Positions 16,023 to 23,189 of a stretch of 23,243 nt of DNA are shown piece by piece. Each line of letters begins with the position of its first letter. Position 1 is the first letter of the stretch. The position numbers were made by a program, and so were the translations under genes. This DNA comes from an uncultured Fenollaria sp. (GTDB taxonomy: Bacteria; Bacillota; Clostridia; Tissierellales; Peptoniphilaceae), in NCBI RefSeq assembly GCF_934202865.1, contig NZ_CAKPYL010000015.1:1-23243 (forward strand), written 5' to 3'. The notes under the pieces were generated by a model. The model did not search any database. It saw only the letters and a program-made list of their open reading frames with translations, and had not been told where the DNA came from.

Positions 16023-16883
16023 ATGTTCAAGCAAATTAGCGATCTATTAGTAAATTTTAAACTAAGCTACCTTATCGACATCACTATAATCGCGCTAATA
16101 ATATATCAACTATATAAGCTTGTTAAGCAAACAAGAGCTGAGCAGCTAACCAAAGGCTTCTTGGCCTTGCTTATAGTTACCAAGCTAAGTGAGGTATTCC
16201 ACTTATATACACTTAGGTGGCTTATCGAAAACCTATTCAATGTAGGTTTAATCGCTTTAGTTGTTGTATTTCAGCCAGAATTGAGACGTGGACTTGAGTA
16301 TATAGGAAGGATGAAGTTCTTTTCTAAATCCATTTCCGATTTTAAAAAGGAAAATTTTTCAAGAACAGTTAATGAGATAGTTGACGCTTGTCTATCACTA
16401 TCGAGACAAAAGATAGGCGCGCTTATCGTTATCGAGAGAAAAACTGGTCTTAATGAGATAGTTGATACAGGAACCGATATTGAAGGATATGTATCAAGCG
16501 ACTTGCTTATCAATATCTTCATACCGAACACACCTCTTCACGATGGGGCGGTTGTCATTAATGGAGATAAGGTAAGAGCCGCTGCATGCTTCTTGCCGCT
16601 AACAGATAATCAAAACGTTCCGCGAGAGCTAGGCACAAGACATAGGGCGGCGCTTGGCGTAACTGAAATGAGTGATGCACTTGCAGTTATAGTGTCAGAA
16701 GAAACAGGAGCAATATCTACAGCAGAAGAAGGCGTTATCTCAAGATATCTAGATGAGAACACACTTAGAGAGAAACTACTTAGCGTTTATTTACCAGAAA
16801 GTAGCGAGGATAAAGCATTATTTAAATGGAGGGCAAAAGATGAAGATCAAGATGAAGAAGTTCAAGATCAAGAACAAGAGTAA
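16023..16883 (+). CDS. cdaA: Diadenylate cyclase CdaA (c-di-AMP synthase)
   Basis: Membrane enzyme that makes cyclic di-AMP from two ATP. Three N-terminal helices (about 12-34, 43-60 and 66-84) precede the DAC domain (about 100-265), which has the catalytic DGA motif (D174-A176 in PLHDGAVV) and the RHR motif (R206-R208 in GTRHRAALG). The length of 286 aa is typical. AGGAGG lies just before the ATG, and only 8 bases separate it from pepF. The C-terminus is an unusually acidic tail (DEDQDEEVQDQEQE) encoded by DNA that also encodes the N-terminus of CdaR in another frame. c-di-AMP in Bacillota controls potassium and osmolyte transport, so the ktr genes in this window are likely targets of its product. 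Confidence 0.96.
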   Translation: MFKQISDLLVNFKLSYLIDITIIALIIYQLYKLVKQTRAEQLTKGFLALLIVTKLSEVFHLYTLRWLIENLFNVGLIALVVVFQPELRRGLEYIGRMKFFSKSISDFKKENFSRTVNEIVDACLSLSRQKIGALIVIERKTGLNEIVDTGTDIEGYVSSDLLINIFIPNTPLHDGAVVINGDKVRAAACFLPLTDNQNVPRELGTRHRAALGVTEMSDALAVIVSEETGAISTAEEGVISRYLDENTLREKLLSVYLPESSEDKALFKWRAKDEDQDEEVQDQEQE

Positions 16884-18087
16884 TATCATTGCAAAGATAG
16901 TCTCAGTCATCGTTGCCATCTTCCTTTGGTACTACGTTATGGGACTTGTCAATCCAGAAGAAACAAGGACATATAGAAATATTAACGTAGCATTTAAAAA
17001 TGTTGAATACCTTAATAACACTAAGCTTGTTAACTTAGGCCCAAATGAGGCAAAAGTTACAGTTCAAGTAAAGGGTAAGAAGAGCGAACTTGATAATATT
17101 AACGAAAACAATATCAAGGCAGCCATTGACTTCAGGGGCTACGATGCAGGCCAAGTTAGGATACCTGTCAAAGCCGAAATCATCGGTCAATACAATACGC
17201 TTCAAGTCACATCAGTAGGACCAAATGAGGTACTATTTAACCTTGACAGCGTTGAATCATATAAGAAGCCTATAGAGATAAGACAAAAGGGCGAGATAAA
17301 AGAAAATCATGCTTTGTCAGATCTATCGATGGACGTTGAAAATGTTGAGCTAACTGGACCAGAAAGCTATTTAGCAAAAGTTGATAAGGTCATAGCCGAG
17401 ATTGATCTAACTAATAAGGATAAACCATTTACAATATCAAGTAAATTGTATGCAGTTGACATCAAGGACAATCAAATAGACCAAGTGAGTCTATATCCAC
17501 AAGTGGTTAATATCAATGCACAGATAGATAAGACAAAGTCGGTTAATATAGAGACTGACTTCGTAAGCCATCTGCCAAGCAATTACAAAATTGTAAATAT
17601 CAAGACTAGTCCACAAAAGATAGTTATTAAAGGGCAAGATGGTCTCGACGCTATCAGTTCGATTAAGACTGAGAAGATAGAGGTTAACGATGCGGTCGAG
17701 CCTAAGGAAGGCGAATTAATAGTTAAGCCTATACTTCCTCAAGGCGTTGCTCTTCTTGATGAGAATGTAAATATATCCGTAACATATGAGATAGAAGAAG
17801 AGGCTGAAAGAGAAATTAAAGTGCCGCTAGCTAATCTTGAGCTAACAAATCTAAAAGATGACTTAGAGCTAAGCGATACTAATGAAGAATATATCACTTT
17901 GACATTAAAGGGATATAAGTCAATTTTGGACAAGATAGACGAAGAGACATTTAAGCTTAAAGCGGATGCGTCAAATGTAACGACTGAAGGTAAGCAGCAA
18001 TTAAGGCTTGAGCTAGTAAGCGATAGTGAGTATATAGAAATACTTAATAACGCGATTAGCCTAGACTTTGTAAGTAAGAATAATTAA
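16840..18087 (+). CDS. cdaR: YbbR-domain protein CdaR, regulator of CdaA
   Basis: A 415-aa single-pass membrane protein with a large extracytoplasmic part that binds CdaA and modulates its activity. The N-terminus is highly basic (MKIKMKKFKIKNKS), followed by a helix (about 15-37, ending FLWYYVMGLV) and about four YbbR-type repeats, seen as recurring patterns such as VQVKGKKSELDNI, ELTGPESYLAKVDKV, VIKGQDGLDAISSI and LTLKGYKSILDKI. The start at 16840 follows GGAGGG (16828-16833) by 6 bases; the frame stays open upstream to 16753, but no site supports an earlier start. It overlaps cdaA by 44 bases. The usual third gene, glmM, does not follow; a terminator does. Confidence 0.93.
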   Translation: MKIKMKKFKIKNKSNIIAKIVSVIVAIFLWYYVMGLVNPEETRTYRNINVAFKNVEYLNNTKLVNLGPNEAKVTVQVKGKKSELDNINENNIKAAIDFRGYDAGQVRIPVKAEIIGQYNTLQVTSVGPNEVLFNLDSVESYKKPIEIRQKGEIKENHALSDLSMDVENVELTGPESYLAKVDKVIAEIDLTNKDKPFTISSKLYAVDIKDNQIDQVSLYPQVVNINAQIDKTKSVNIETDFVSHLPSNYKIVNIKTSPQKIVIKGQDGLDAISSIKTEKIEVNDAVEPKEGELIVKPILPQGVALLDENVNISVTYEIEEEAEREIKVPLANLELTNLKDDLELSDTNEEYITLTLKGYKSILDKIDEETFKLKADASNVTTEGKQQLRLELVSDSEYIEILNNAISLDFVSKNN

Positions 18088-18096
18088 TATAAGGAG

Positions 18097-18125
18097 CTGA
18101 GTAAGAGATTACTCAGTTTTCTTTT
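18097..18125 (+). terminator. Intrinsic terminator after cdaR
   Basis: A perfect 8-bp stem, CTGAGTAA (18097-18104) with TTACTCAG (18109-18116), is closed by a GAGA loop and followed by TTTTCTTTT. It ends the long wall-synthesis and c-di-AMP transcript. Confidence 0.92.
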
Positions 18126-18193
18126 GCCTATATATAAGAAAGACTTATAATGAACGAGCAAAGTATAAGATTTATTTATGATTAAAATATTGC

Positions 18194-18223
18194 TTGTATA
18201 TTTTTAGGGTGGGGTGGTATAAT
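18194..18223 (+). promoter_or_regulatory. Promoter of the ABC transporter gene
   Basis: TTGTAT (18194-18199), an 18-base spacer and a perfect TATAAT (18218-18223). The spacer is unusually G-rich just before the -10. The predicted start near 18230 leaves a leader of about 40 bases with a GGGAGGA site. I saw nothing else of note in the 184 bases between cdaR and this gene. Confidence 0.65.
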
Positions 18224-18271
18224 ATAGTCAAGAAGAATTTATTTTGCTAAATCATTACAAGGGAGGATCTT

Positions 18272-19813
18272 ATGAAGTACAAGAAATTTTTTATAATCAT
18301 GTTTATCTTGATACTATGTTCATCGATATCAGCATTACTTGCGCCTATATTCATTCAGCTGTGGAAGGCAAATGGCACGCCGCTTGATACGAAGAAGATA
18401 GTATTCATAGTCTTACTTATACTTGCATCAAAACTGCTTACAATACTCTTCACAATATTTAGAGAAAAGTTTGCGAAAGAGTATAATAAAGGCAATTTTA
18501 TCTCATACATAAAAAACATTTTCAATATGAACTACGATAGCATAATCGAAAAGGGCGCTATGAACCTATTAGAGAGGGCATCAATCTCTGTTAATAGCAT
18601 CTACTCCTTTATGATGAATGGTTATATACAGATATTCTCTTCGCTTTTAGTTGCCTTAGTATGTTTAATCTTAATCGCAAATGTAAATTTGTATTTAGCC
18701 TTGATAATGTTTTTAGCTCTGCCTATAAACTATTTTGGATATAAATTATTAAATAAGAAGCTAAAGAAAAAGTCTGAAGAGATGCAAAAGATGACTGGCA
18801 TGGGCTTTCAAGAAATACTTTCTTATGTACAAGAGGTTGACTATGTAAAGCAGCTTTCTGATAGATCTGTGATCTACAATAAATTAGAGCCAGCGACTGA
18901 AAAAGTTTATGGTAGCATGGCGAGCGTCAACGAGTATGCTCAGTCAATGACAGTAGTTTTAGAAGGCGTTAACGAGATTATAAAAACGCTTCTACTACTA
19001 ATTGTTGTTTATGATTACATGGCGCATAGCAGTTCCATTTACTCAATCATACTTGTTACTTTAATCTTCCCACTTTACTTTGCCAATGTCTCGACCATAA
19101 CTAATTCAAATATCGAAAAGAGAAATTTTGATATAGCTAAAGATTTTGAAAAAGAACTAATCGCTAATAAAGAGGCCGATGGAGCTGAAGCAATTGATAT
19201 GATTAATGATATAGAGCTTGATGTTAGCGGCATAAATATCAAAGACATGAAACTTGATTTTAATGCAAAGGCAAAGCTTAAGAAGGGCGACATAGTTAGG
19301 ATAAACGGTGCCAATGGTAGCGGCAAGAGCACATTTGCCAAGGGCCTAGTTAAGTTTAGAGACGTTAAAATAATTAAGGTCAATGGCATAGACATAGAGA
19401 AGTGCAAGAACGAAGACATAAGAGATCGCATTGAATATGTCGTTCAAAATGCGCCTATAGTTAATGGCTCACTAAGAAAGAACCTTCTACTTGACTTTGA
19501 TGACGGCAGCCACATTGATTTAAAAGAAAATCAATTCATAAAATCCATACTTGAGAAAAAATCTTTAGATGACGAGATACTTATGGGCGGCTCAAATCTA
19601 TCTGGAGGAGAAAAGCAAAAGATATCATTTGCAAGGTCCTTACTAAAAAATCCTGACGTACTCGTTTTGGATGAGATATGCTCAAACATTGACAAGGAAT
19701 CGACGAAAGAGATATACGACTACCTAGATAAGACTAGAGATGAAAGGATATGCTTCATCATTAGTCACGACGACTTGACAAGTGGTCTTATTAATGTTAA
19801 TATAAATGAGTAG
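18272..19813 (+). CDS. ABC transporter, fused permease and ATPase (exporter type, cargo unknown)
   Basis: Single-chain half transporter of 513 aa, expected to work as a homodimer in the membrane. Hydrophobic helices fill about residues 5-270. The ATPase follows with Walker A NGANGSGKST (K352), Q-loop YVVQNAPIVNGSL, signature LSGGEKQ, Walker B VLVLDE (D467, E468) and H-loop SHDD (H499). All catalytic motifs are intact, but the protein is shorter than usual exporters (570-600 aa), mainly through a compact linker and ATPase with no clear A-loop. No partner permease, peptide precursor or peptidase domain is adjacent, so the cargo (peptide, lipid or drug) cannot be told. A strong ribosome binding site (GGGAGGA) precedes the ATG. 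It appears to be a single-gene transcript. Confidence 0.9.
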   Translation: MKYKKFFIIMFILILCSSISALLAPIFIQLWKANGTPLDTKKIVFIVLLILASKLLTILFTIFREKFAKEYNKGNFISYIKNIFNMNYDSIIEKGAMNLLERASISVNSIYSFMMNGYIQIFSSLLVALVCLILIANVNLYLALIMFLALPINYFGYKLLNKKLKKKSEEMQKMTGMGFQEILSYVQEVDYVKQLSDRSVIYNKLEPATEKVYGSMASVNEYAQSMTVVLEGVNEIIKTLLLLIVVYDYMAHSSSIYSIILVTLIFPLYFANVSTITNSNIEKRNFDIAKDFEKELIANKEADGAEAIDMINDIELDVSGINIKDMKLDFNAKAKLKKGDIVRINGANGSGKSTFAKGLVKFRDVKIIKVNGIDIEKCKNEDIRDRIEYVVQNAPIVNGSLRKNLLLDFDDGSHIDLKENQFIKSILEKKSLDDEILMGGSNLSGGEKQKISFARSLLKNPDVLVLDEICSNIDKESTKEIYDYLDKTRDERICFIISHDDLTSGLINVNINE

Positions 19814-19869
19814 TATGACTCTTATGCAATTGTCATAGAAAATATTTTTGCAAAATCAAAAAAAAGTAC

Positions 19870-19898
19870 TTGACAAATGCTCTGCATGAGTATATACT
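19870..19898 (+). promoter_or_regulatory. Strong promoter of the infC-rpmI-rplT operon
   Basis: A perfect TTGACA (19870-19875), a 17-base spacer and TATACT (19893-19898). It is the best -35 seen in this window, as expected for a translation operon. The predicted start is near 19905. Confidence 0.88.
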
Positions 19899-19904
19899 AT
19901 ATGA

Positions 19905-20025
19905 GTAAAGAATAATTATCAAGAAGAAAATGCTTTCTCACCTTATAACCGGTTGTTCATAAGGTTAATTAATTGTATTGTACGGGCATTTTTTCATGCC
20001 CGTTTTTTTAATGGAGGTGTAAACA
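19905..20025 (+). ncRNA. infC operon leader RNA, probable L20-type autoregulatory leader
   Basis: About 120 bases of untranslated leader contain a hairpin with stem ACCTTAT (19940-19946) and ATAAGGT (19959-19965), then an intrinsic terminator. Bacillota infC-rpmI-rplT operons are known to carry an L20 leader in which ribosomal protein L20 promotes early termination; location and layout fit, but I could not match the consensus structure. AAAATGC (19927-19933) is complementary to GCATTTT (19986-19992) in the left arm of the terminator and could form an antiterminator. Confidence 0.72.
19982..20009 (+). terminator. Attenuator terminator in the infC leader
   Basis: An 8-bp stem, ACGGGCAT (19982-19989) with ATGCCCGT (19996-20003), has a six-base loop and is followed at once by a run of T. 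It lies between promoter and infC, so it must be conditional and not a simple operon end. Confidence 0.9.
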
Positions 20026-20028
20026 ATT
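20013..20028 (+). promoter_or_regulatory. Ribosome binding site and ATT start codon of infC
   Basis: GGAGG (20013-20017) is 8 bases before ATT at 20026-20028. An in-frame TAA at 20020-20022 rules out any earlier start, and the first ATG in frame (20161) would delete 45 residues of conserved IF3 sequence. AUU initiation of infC is known from other bacteria, where IF3 itself discriminates against this codon and so represses its own synthesis. Confidence 0.9.
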
Positions 20029-20538
20029 AAAGAGCTACTAATCAACGAAGAGATTAGAAATCAGAAGATAAGACTTATAGGAGAAGATGGAACACAATAT
20101 GGTATTGTAGATAACAGCAGGGCTTTAGAGATAGCAGAAGCTGCTAAACTTGACCTTGTAATGGTTTCTCCAAACGCTGATCCTGTTGTTTGTAAGGTTA
20201 TGGACTACGGTAAATACAGATACGAGCAACAAAAGAAGAACAAGGAAGCAAAGAAGAAACAAAAGGTTATCAATATCAAAGAGATCAGAATGACTCCAAA
20301 CATTGAAGAACATGACTTAAACGTTAAAGTTAGAACTACACAAAAGTTTATTCAAAATGGAGACAAGGTTAAGGTATCCGTTCGCTTTAGAGGTAGAGAG
20401 ATGGGACACACTGAGCTTGGAAGAGAAGTTCTTGATCAATTTCTAGAACTATTAGGTCCTGAAGCAATGGTTGAAAAAGCACCAAAGTTAGAAGGTAGAA
20501 ACATGTCGATGACTGTTATTCAAAATAATAAAAATTAG
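20026..20538 (+). CDS. infC: Translation initiation factor IF-3
   Basis: Binds the 30S subunit, prevents premature joining of 50S and checks the start codon and initiator tRNA. The 170-aa product begins at an ATT codon (read as Met) and continues [20 protein letters not shown], the conserved IF3 N-terminus. The N-domain ends near [18 protein letters not shown], a lysine-rich linker follows, and the C-domain contains [18 protein letters not shown] and the [13 protein letters not shown] motif. Length is normal only with the ATT start; starting at ATG 20161 would give 125 aa and lose most of the N-domain. It is the first gene of the operon with rpmI and rplT and is likely controlled by the leader attenuator and by IF3 itself. 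Confidence 0.96.
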   Translation: MKELLINEEIRNQKIRLIGEDGTQYGIVDNSRALEIAEAAKLDLVMVSPNADPVVCKVMDYGKYRYEQQKKNKEAKKKQKVINIKEIRMTPNIEEHDLNVKVRTTQKFIQNGDKVKVSVRFRGREMGHTELGREVLDQFLELLGPEAMVEKAPKLEGRNMSMTVIQNNKN

Positions 20539-20549
20539 GAGGAATAGAA

Positions 20550-20741
20550 ATGGCAAAGATGAAAACACACAGAGCGTCTGCAAAGAGATTTAAAAGAACA
20601 GCTTCTGGTAAATTAAAAAGATTCAAAGCATACAAAGGACACTTAACAGGAAAGAAATCTGCTAAGAGAGTAAGAAACTTAAGAAAAGGATCATTAGTAT
20701 CAAAGGGCGATCAAAAGAGAATCGACTCTATGGTAATGTAG
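20550..20741 (+). CDS. rpmI: 50S ribosomal protein L35
   Basis: A 63-aa, very basic protein of the large ribosomal subunit. The sequence [20 protein letters not shown] and the downstream [15 protein letters not shown] are characteristic of bL35. AGGAGG precedes the ATG, and it lies 11 bases after infC and 13 before rplT. Its codons favour AGA and AAA, typical of highly expressed genes. Confidence 0.98.
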   Translation: MAKMKTHRASAKRFKRTASGKLKRFKAYKGHLTGKKSAKRVRNLRKGSLVSKGDQKRIDSMVM

Positions 20742-20754
20742 TAGGAGGATAAAC

Positions 20755-21105
20755 ATGGCTAGAGTAAAAAGAGCAGTAAATGCTAAAAAGAATCATAAAA
20801 AAGTTTTAAAACAAGCTAAAGGATATTTTGGCGCAAAGAGCAAGCTATATAGAACTGCTAACGAAGCAGTTATGAAGTCATTAAGCTATGCATATATTGG
20901 TAGAAAGAACAGAAAGAGAGACTTCAGAAAACTTTGGATAGCTAGAATCAACGCTGAATGCAGACAAAACGATATGAGCTATAGCAAATTTATCGGTGGT
21001 TTAAAGAAATTAAATATTGACATAAACAGAAAAATGCTTTCCGAAATGGCTATTCATGATAAAGAAAGCTTTAAGAATTTAGTTGATATGGCAAAGAATG
21101 CTTAA
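20755..21105 (+). CDS. rplT: 50S ribosomal protein L20
   Basis: A 116-aa early-assembly protein of the large subunit that binds 23S rRNA. The sequence [20 protein letters not shown], then [19 protein letters not shown], and [21 protein letters not shown] are hallmarks of bL20. AGGAGG lies just before the ATG. In Bacillota, L20 is the autoregulator of this operon through the leader RNA, so the product of this gene probably acts on the leader near 19905-20025. A terminator starts within its stop codon. Confidence 0.98.
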   Translation: MARVKRAVNAKKNHKKVLKQAKGYFGAKSKLYRTANEAVMKSLSYAYIGRKNRKRDFRKLWIARINAECRQNDMSYSKFIGGLKKLNIDINRKMLSEMAIHDKESFKNLVDMAKNA

Positions 21106-21131
21106 AGTTCTCAATTTTGGGAACTTTTTCT
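21104..21131 (+). terminator. Intrinsic terminator of the infC-rpmI-rplT operon
   Basis: A 9-bp stem with one G-T wobble, AAAGTTCTC (21104-21112) with GGGAACTTT (21119-21127), and loop AATTTT, followed by a T-rich tail. It overlaps the last two bases of the rplT stop codon. Confidence 0.88.
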
Positions 21132-21139
21132 TTTCTATA

Positions 21140-21168
21140 TGGCAAAAATTCTTGATTTGTAGTAAAAT
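21140..21168 (+). promoter_or_regulatory. Promoter of ktrB-ktrA
   Basis: TGGCAA (21140-21145), a 17-base spacer and TAAAAT (21163-21168). With the following A it matches the promoter of the FHA operon at 25 of 30 positions, including most of the spacer. The predicted transcription start (about 21174-21176) coincides with the ktrB ATG at 21175. Confidence 0.65.
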
Positions 21169-21174
21169 AGATAT

Positions 21175-22518
21175 ATGGAAATAAGAAAAAAACTATTTAA
21201 AGACAAATTGAACCCGCCACAAGTTTTGGCACTGGGTTTTTTATCCTTAATACTTCTAGGTAGCGTACTTCTAAACTTGCCTATAGCCTCATCTAGTGGC
21301 AGCCCTATTGGCTATGTAAATAGTCTCTTTACATCAGCTTCAGCTGTGTGCGTAACTGGTCTTACAGTGCTTAATACTGCGAAGGACTTCACGCCTTTTG
21401 GTCAAGTCGTTATAATTACACTTATACAATTTGGCGGCCTCGGCATAATGACACTAGCAACGGTCGGCTATATAATCATGGGCAAGAAGATATCGTTCAA
21501 GGAAAGACTTATGATTAAGGAGCAACTAAATACTGAATCAATTCAAGGTATAGTCAAGCTAATGAAGAAAGTCATTGGCTATACATTATTTCTTGAGTTT
21601 ATGGGTTCCTTGCTACTTGCACTTCGCTTTGTGCCAATATTTGGATTAGAAAAGGGCTTAGCCTTTAGCATATTTCACTCGATAAGCGCTTATTGCAACG
21701 CAGGTTTTGATATATTTGGAGATTCATTAATTAATTTTCAAAATGACTACTATGTCTTATTAATACTATCATTATTAATTGTATTAGGCGGACTAGGCTT
21801 CACTGTCTATGCGGATTTACTAGCAAAGGACAAGCTAAGAAAGTTAACGCTCCACTCTAAAGTAGTACTTATCATGACTGGATCACTTTTAGCAATAGGT
21901 ACAATAAGCTTTTTGCTATTTGAAAGAACAAATCCAGGCACTTTAGGCACAATGAATTTCCCAACAAAGCTAGCAAACTCAATCTTCCAAAGCGTTTCAC
22001 CAAGAACAGCGGGCTTCTACTCAGTAGATATGTCAAGAATCAGGGAGACTACTATATTCTCAATGATTATGCTTATGTTTATAGGTGGATCGCCAGGATC
22101 AACAGCTGGTGGTGTTAAGACAACAACATTTGCTTGTCTAGTACTGACAACCATATCCGTAGTAAAAGGCGAGGAAGATGTTAACTGCTTGAAGAGAAGA
22201 CTACCATTCGAAACGATCAAGAGAGCTGTATCGATATTTTTAATTGGTTTAGCTATAGTTTTTTCAACAGCAATCATACTAACTATTACTGATAGCTCTT
22301 TCAAGTTTATCAATCTGCTTTTTGAATCAACATCGGCCTTTGGTACCGTTGGCTTGACTACGGGCATAACTGATAAGCTTAGCACTCTTGGCAGGCTTGT
22401 AATCACTCTAACTATGTATATAGGTAGGGTTGGACCACTTACTATGGCATACGCTTTTGCTAAGAGAAACAGGAAGAGAGACTTTAGAAACGCACCAGGC
22501 AACCTAATGGTTGGATAG
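21175..22518 (+). CDS. ktrB: Potassium uptake channel subunit KtrB/TrkH family
   Basis: Membrane protein of 447 aa forming the ion pathway of a Ktr-type K+ (or Na+/K+) uptake system. The four pore-loop selectivity-filter glycines are visible: AVCVTGLTV, AYCNAGFDI, SPRTAGFYS and AFGTVGLTTG, and the gate-region GGSPGSTAGG is present. The length matches KtrB and is shorter than the 480-aa TrkH. The start is ATG 21175: an in-frame TAA at 21163 blocks anything earlier, and the next in-frame start codon, TTG 21208, has no ribosome binding site. There is no Shine-Dalgarno before 21175 either, so translation may be leaderless. ktrA follows after 8 bases. Confidence 0.95.
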   Translation: MEIRKKLFKDKLNPPQVLALGFLSLILLGSVLLNLPIASSSGSPIGYVNSLFTSASAVCVTGLTVLNTAKDFTPFGQVVIITLIQFGGLGIMTLATVGYIIMGKKISFKERLMIKEQLNTESIQGIVKLMKKVIGYTLFLEFMGSLLLALRFVPIFGLEKGLAFSIFHSISAYCNAGFDIFGDSLINFQNDYYVLLILSLLIVLGGLGFTVYADLLAKDKLRKLTLHSKVVLIMTGSLLAIGTISFLLFERTNPGTLGTMNFPTKLANSIFQSVSPRTAGFYSVDMSRIRETTIFSMIMLMFIGGSPGSTAGGVKTTTFACLVLTTISVVKGEEDVNCLKRRLPFETIKRAVSIFLIGLAIVFSTAIILTITDSSFKFINLLFESTSAFGTVGLTTGITDKLSTLGRLVITLTMYIGRVGPLTMAYAFAKRNRKRDFRNAPGNLMVG

Positions 22519-22526
22519 GAGGATAT

Positions 22527-23189
22527 ATGAAATCATTTGTAATAATTGGACTTGGAAGATTTGGTATGGCACTTTCAAAGGAGCTTTCAAGGATAGGCCA
22601 CGAGGTCTTAGCGATTGACTATGACCCAGCCTTAATAAGTGAAGTAGCTGACTATGTTACTCACGCTGTTGAAGCTGACGCAAAAAATGAGATGGCACTT
22701 AAGGAGATAGGTTTATCTAACTTTGATGTTGCCGTTATAAGCATAGGCTCTGACCTTGAAGCGAGCATCATAGCTACACTTACTTGTAAAGAGCTTGGCA
22801 TTAAGACAATAATTGCCAAGGCTACTAGCGAGTCACATGGTAAAGTACTATCAAAGATAGGTGCAAACAAGATTATATTCCCAGAAAGAGATATGGGTAC
22901 AAGGCTTGCACACAACTTAACATTCAAAAACATCATTGATTACATCGAGCTTTCTAGCGATTACTCCATCGCCGAAGTAAAGATACTTAAGTCATGGGTA
23001 GGCAAGTCCCTACTTGATCTTAAGTTAAGAAACATTTACGGCGTTAACGTCATTGCTATTAAGAACGATGACAAGATTGATGTGTCACCAAAACCAGATA
23101 AGGGTCTTGAACAAGGAGACGTTTTAGTACTTCTTGGTCAAGTTGACGATATAAGTGCCTTGGAAAAGGACTCTCAAAATGAGCAATAG
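22527..23189 (+). CDS. ktrA: Potassium uptake regulatory subunit KtrA (RCK/TrkA)
   Basis: Cytoplasmic ring-forming regulator of 220 aa that gates KtrB. The RCK_N Rossmann domain starts with FVIIGLGRFGMAL (G8, G10, G13), which binds nucleotide, and includes the acidic residues of AIDYDP. The TrkA_C domain (about 135-215; KSWVGKSLLDLKLRNIYGV) is the part that binds c-di-AMP in characterised KtrA proteins, making CdaA in this window a likely upstream signal. A strong AGGAGG site lies in the 8-base gap after ktrB, in contrast to ktrB, which has none. It overlaps the next gene by 11 bases. Confidence 0.95.
   Translation: MKSFVIIGLGRFGMALSKELSRIGHEVLAIDYDPALISEVADYVTHAVEADAKNEMALKEIGLSNFDVAVISIGSDLEASIIATLTCKELGIKTIIAKATSESHGKVLSKIGANKIIFPERDMGTRLAHNLTFKNIIDYIELSSDYSIAEVKILKSWVGKSLLDLKLRNIYGVNVIAIKNDDKIDVSPKPDKGLEQGDVLVLLGQVDDISALEKDSQNEQ

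Noticed and set aside
18150..18185. Short open frame of 11 codons before the ABC transporter, considered as a secreted peptide precursor
   Set aside because: It has no ribosome binding site, no leader-like hydrophobic or double-glycine sequence, and lies upstream of the best promoter.
19814..19837. Inverted repeat TATGAC/GTCATA after the ABC transporter, considered as a terminator
   Set aside because: Only 6 AT-rich base pairs with a 12-base loop and no immediate T run; too weak to call.
19905..20025. T-box or metabolite riboswitch in the infC leader
   Set aside because: No T-box sequence (TGGNACCGCG-like) or known aptamer core was seen; the gene context favours an L20-type leader.
22017..22502. 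161-codon open frame on the minus strand within ktrB
   Set aside because: It is antisense to conserved pore-loop coding sequence, and no promoter or ribosome binding site was seen.
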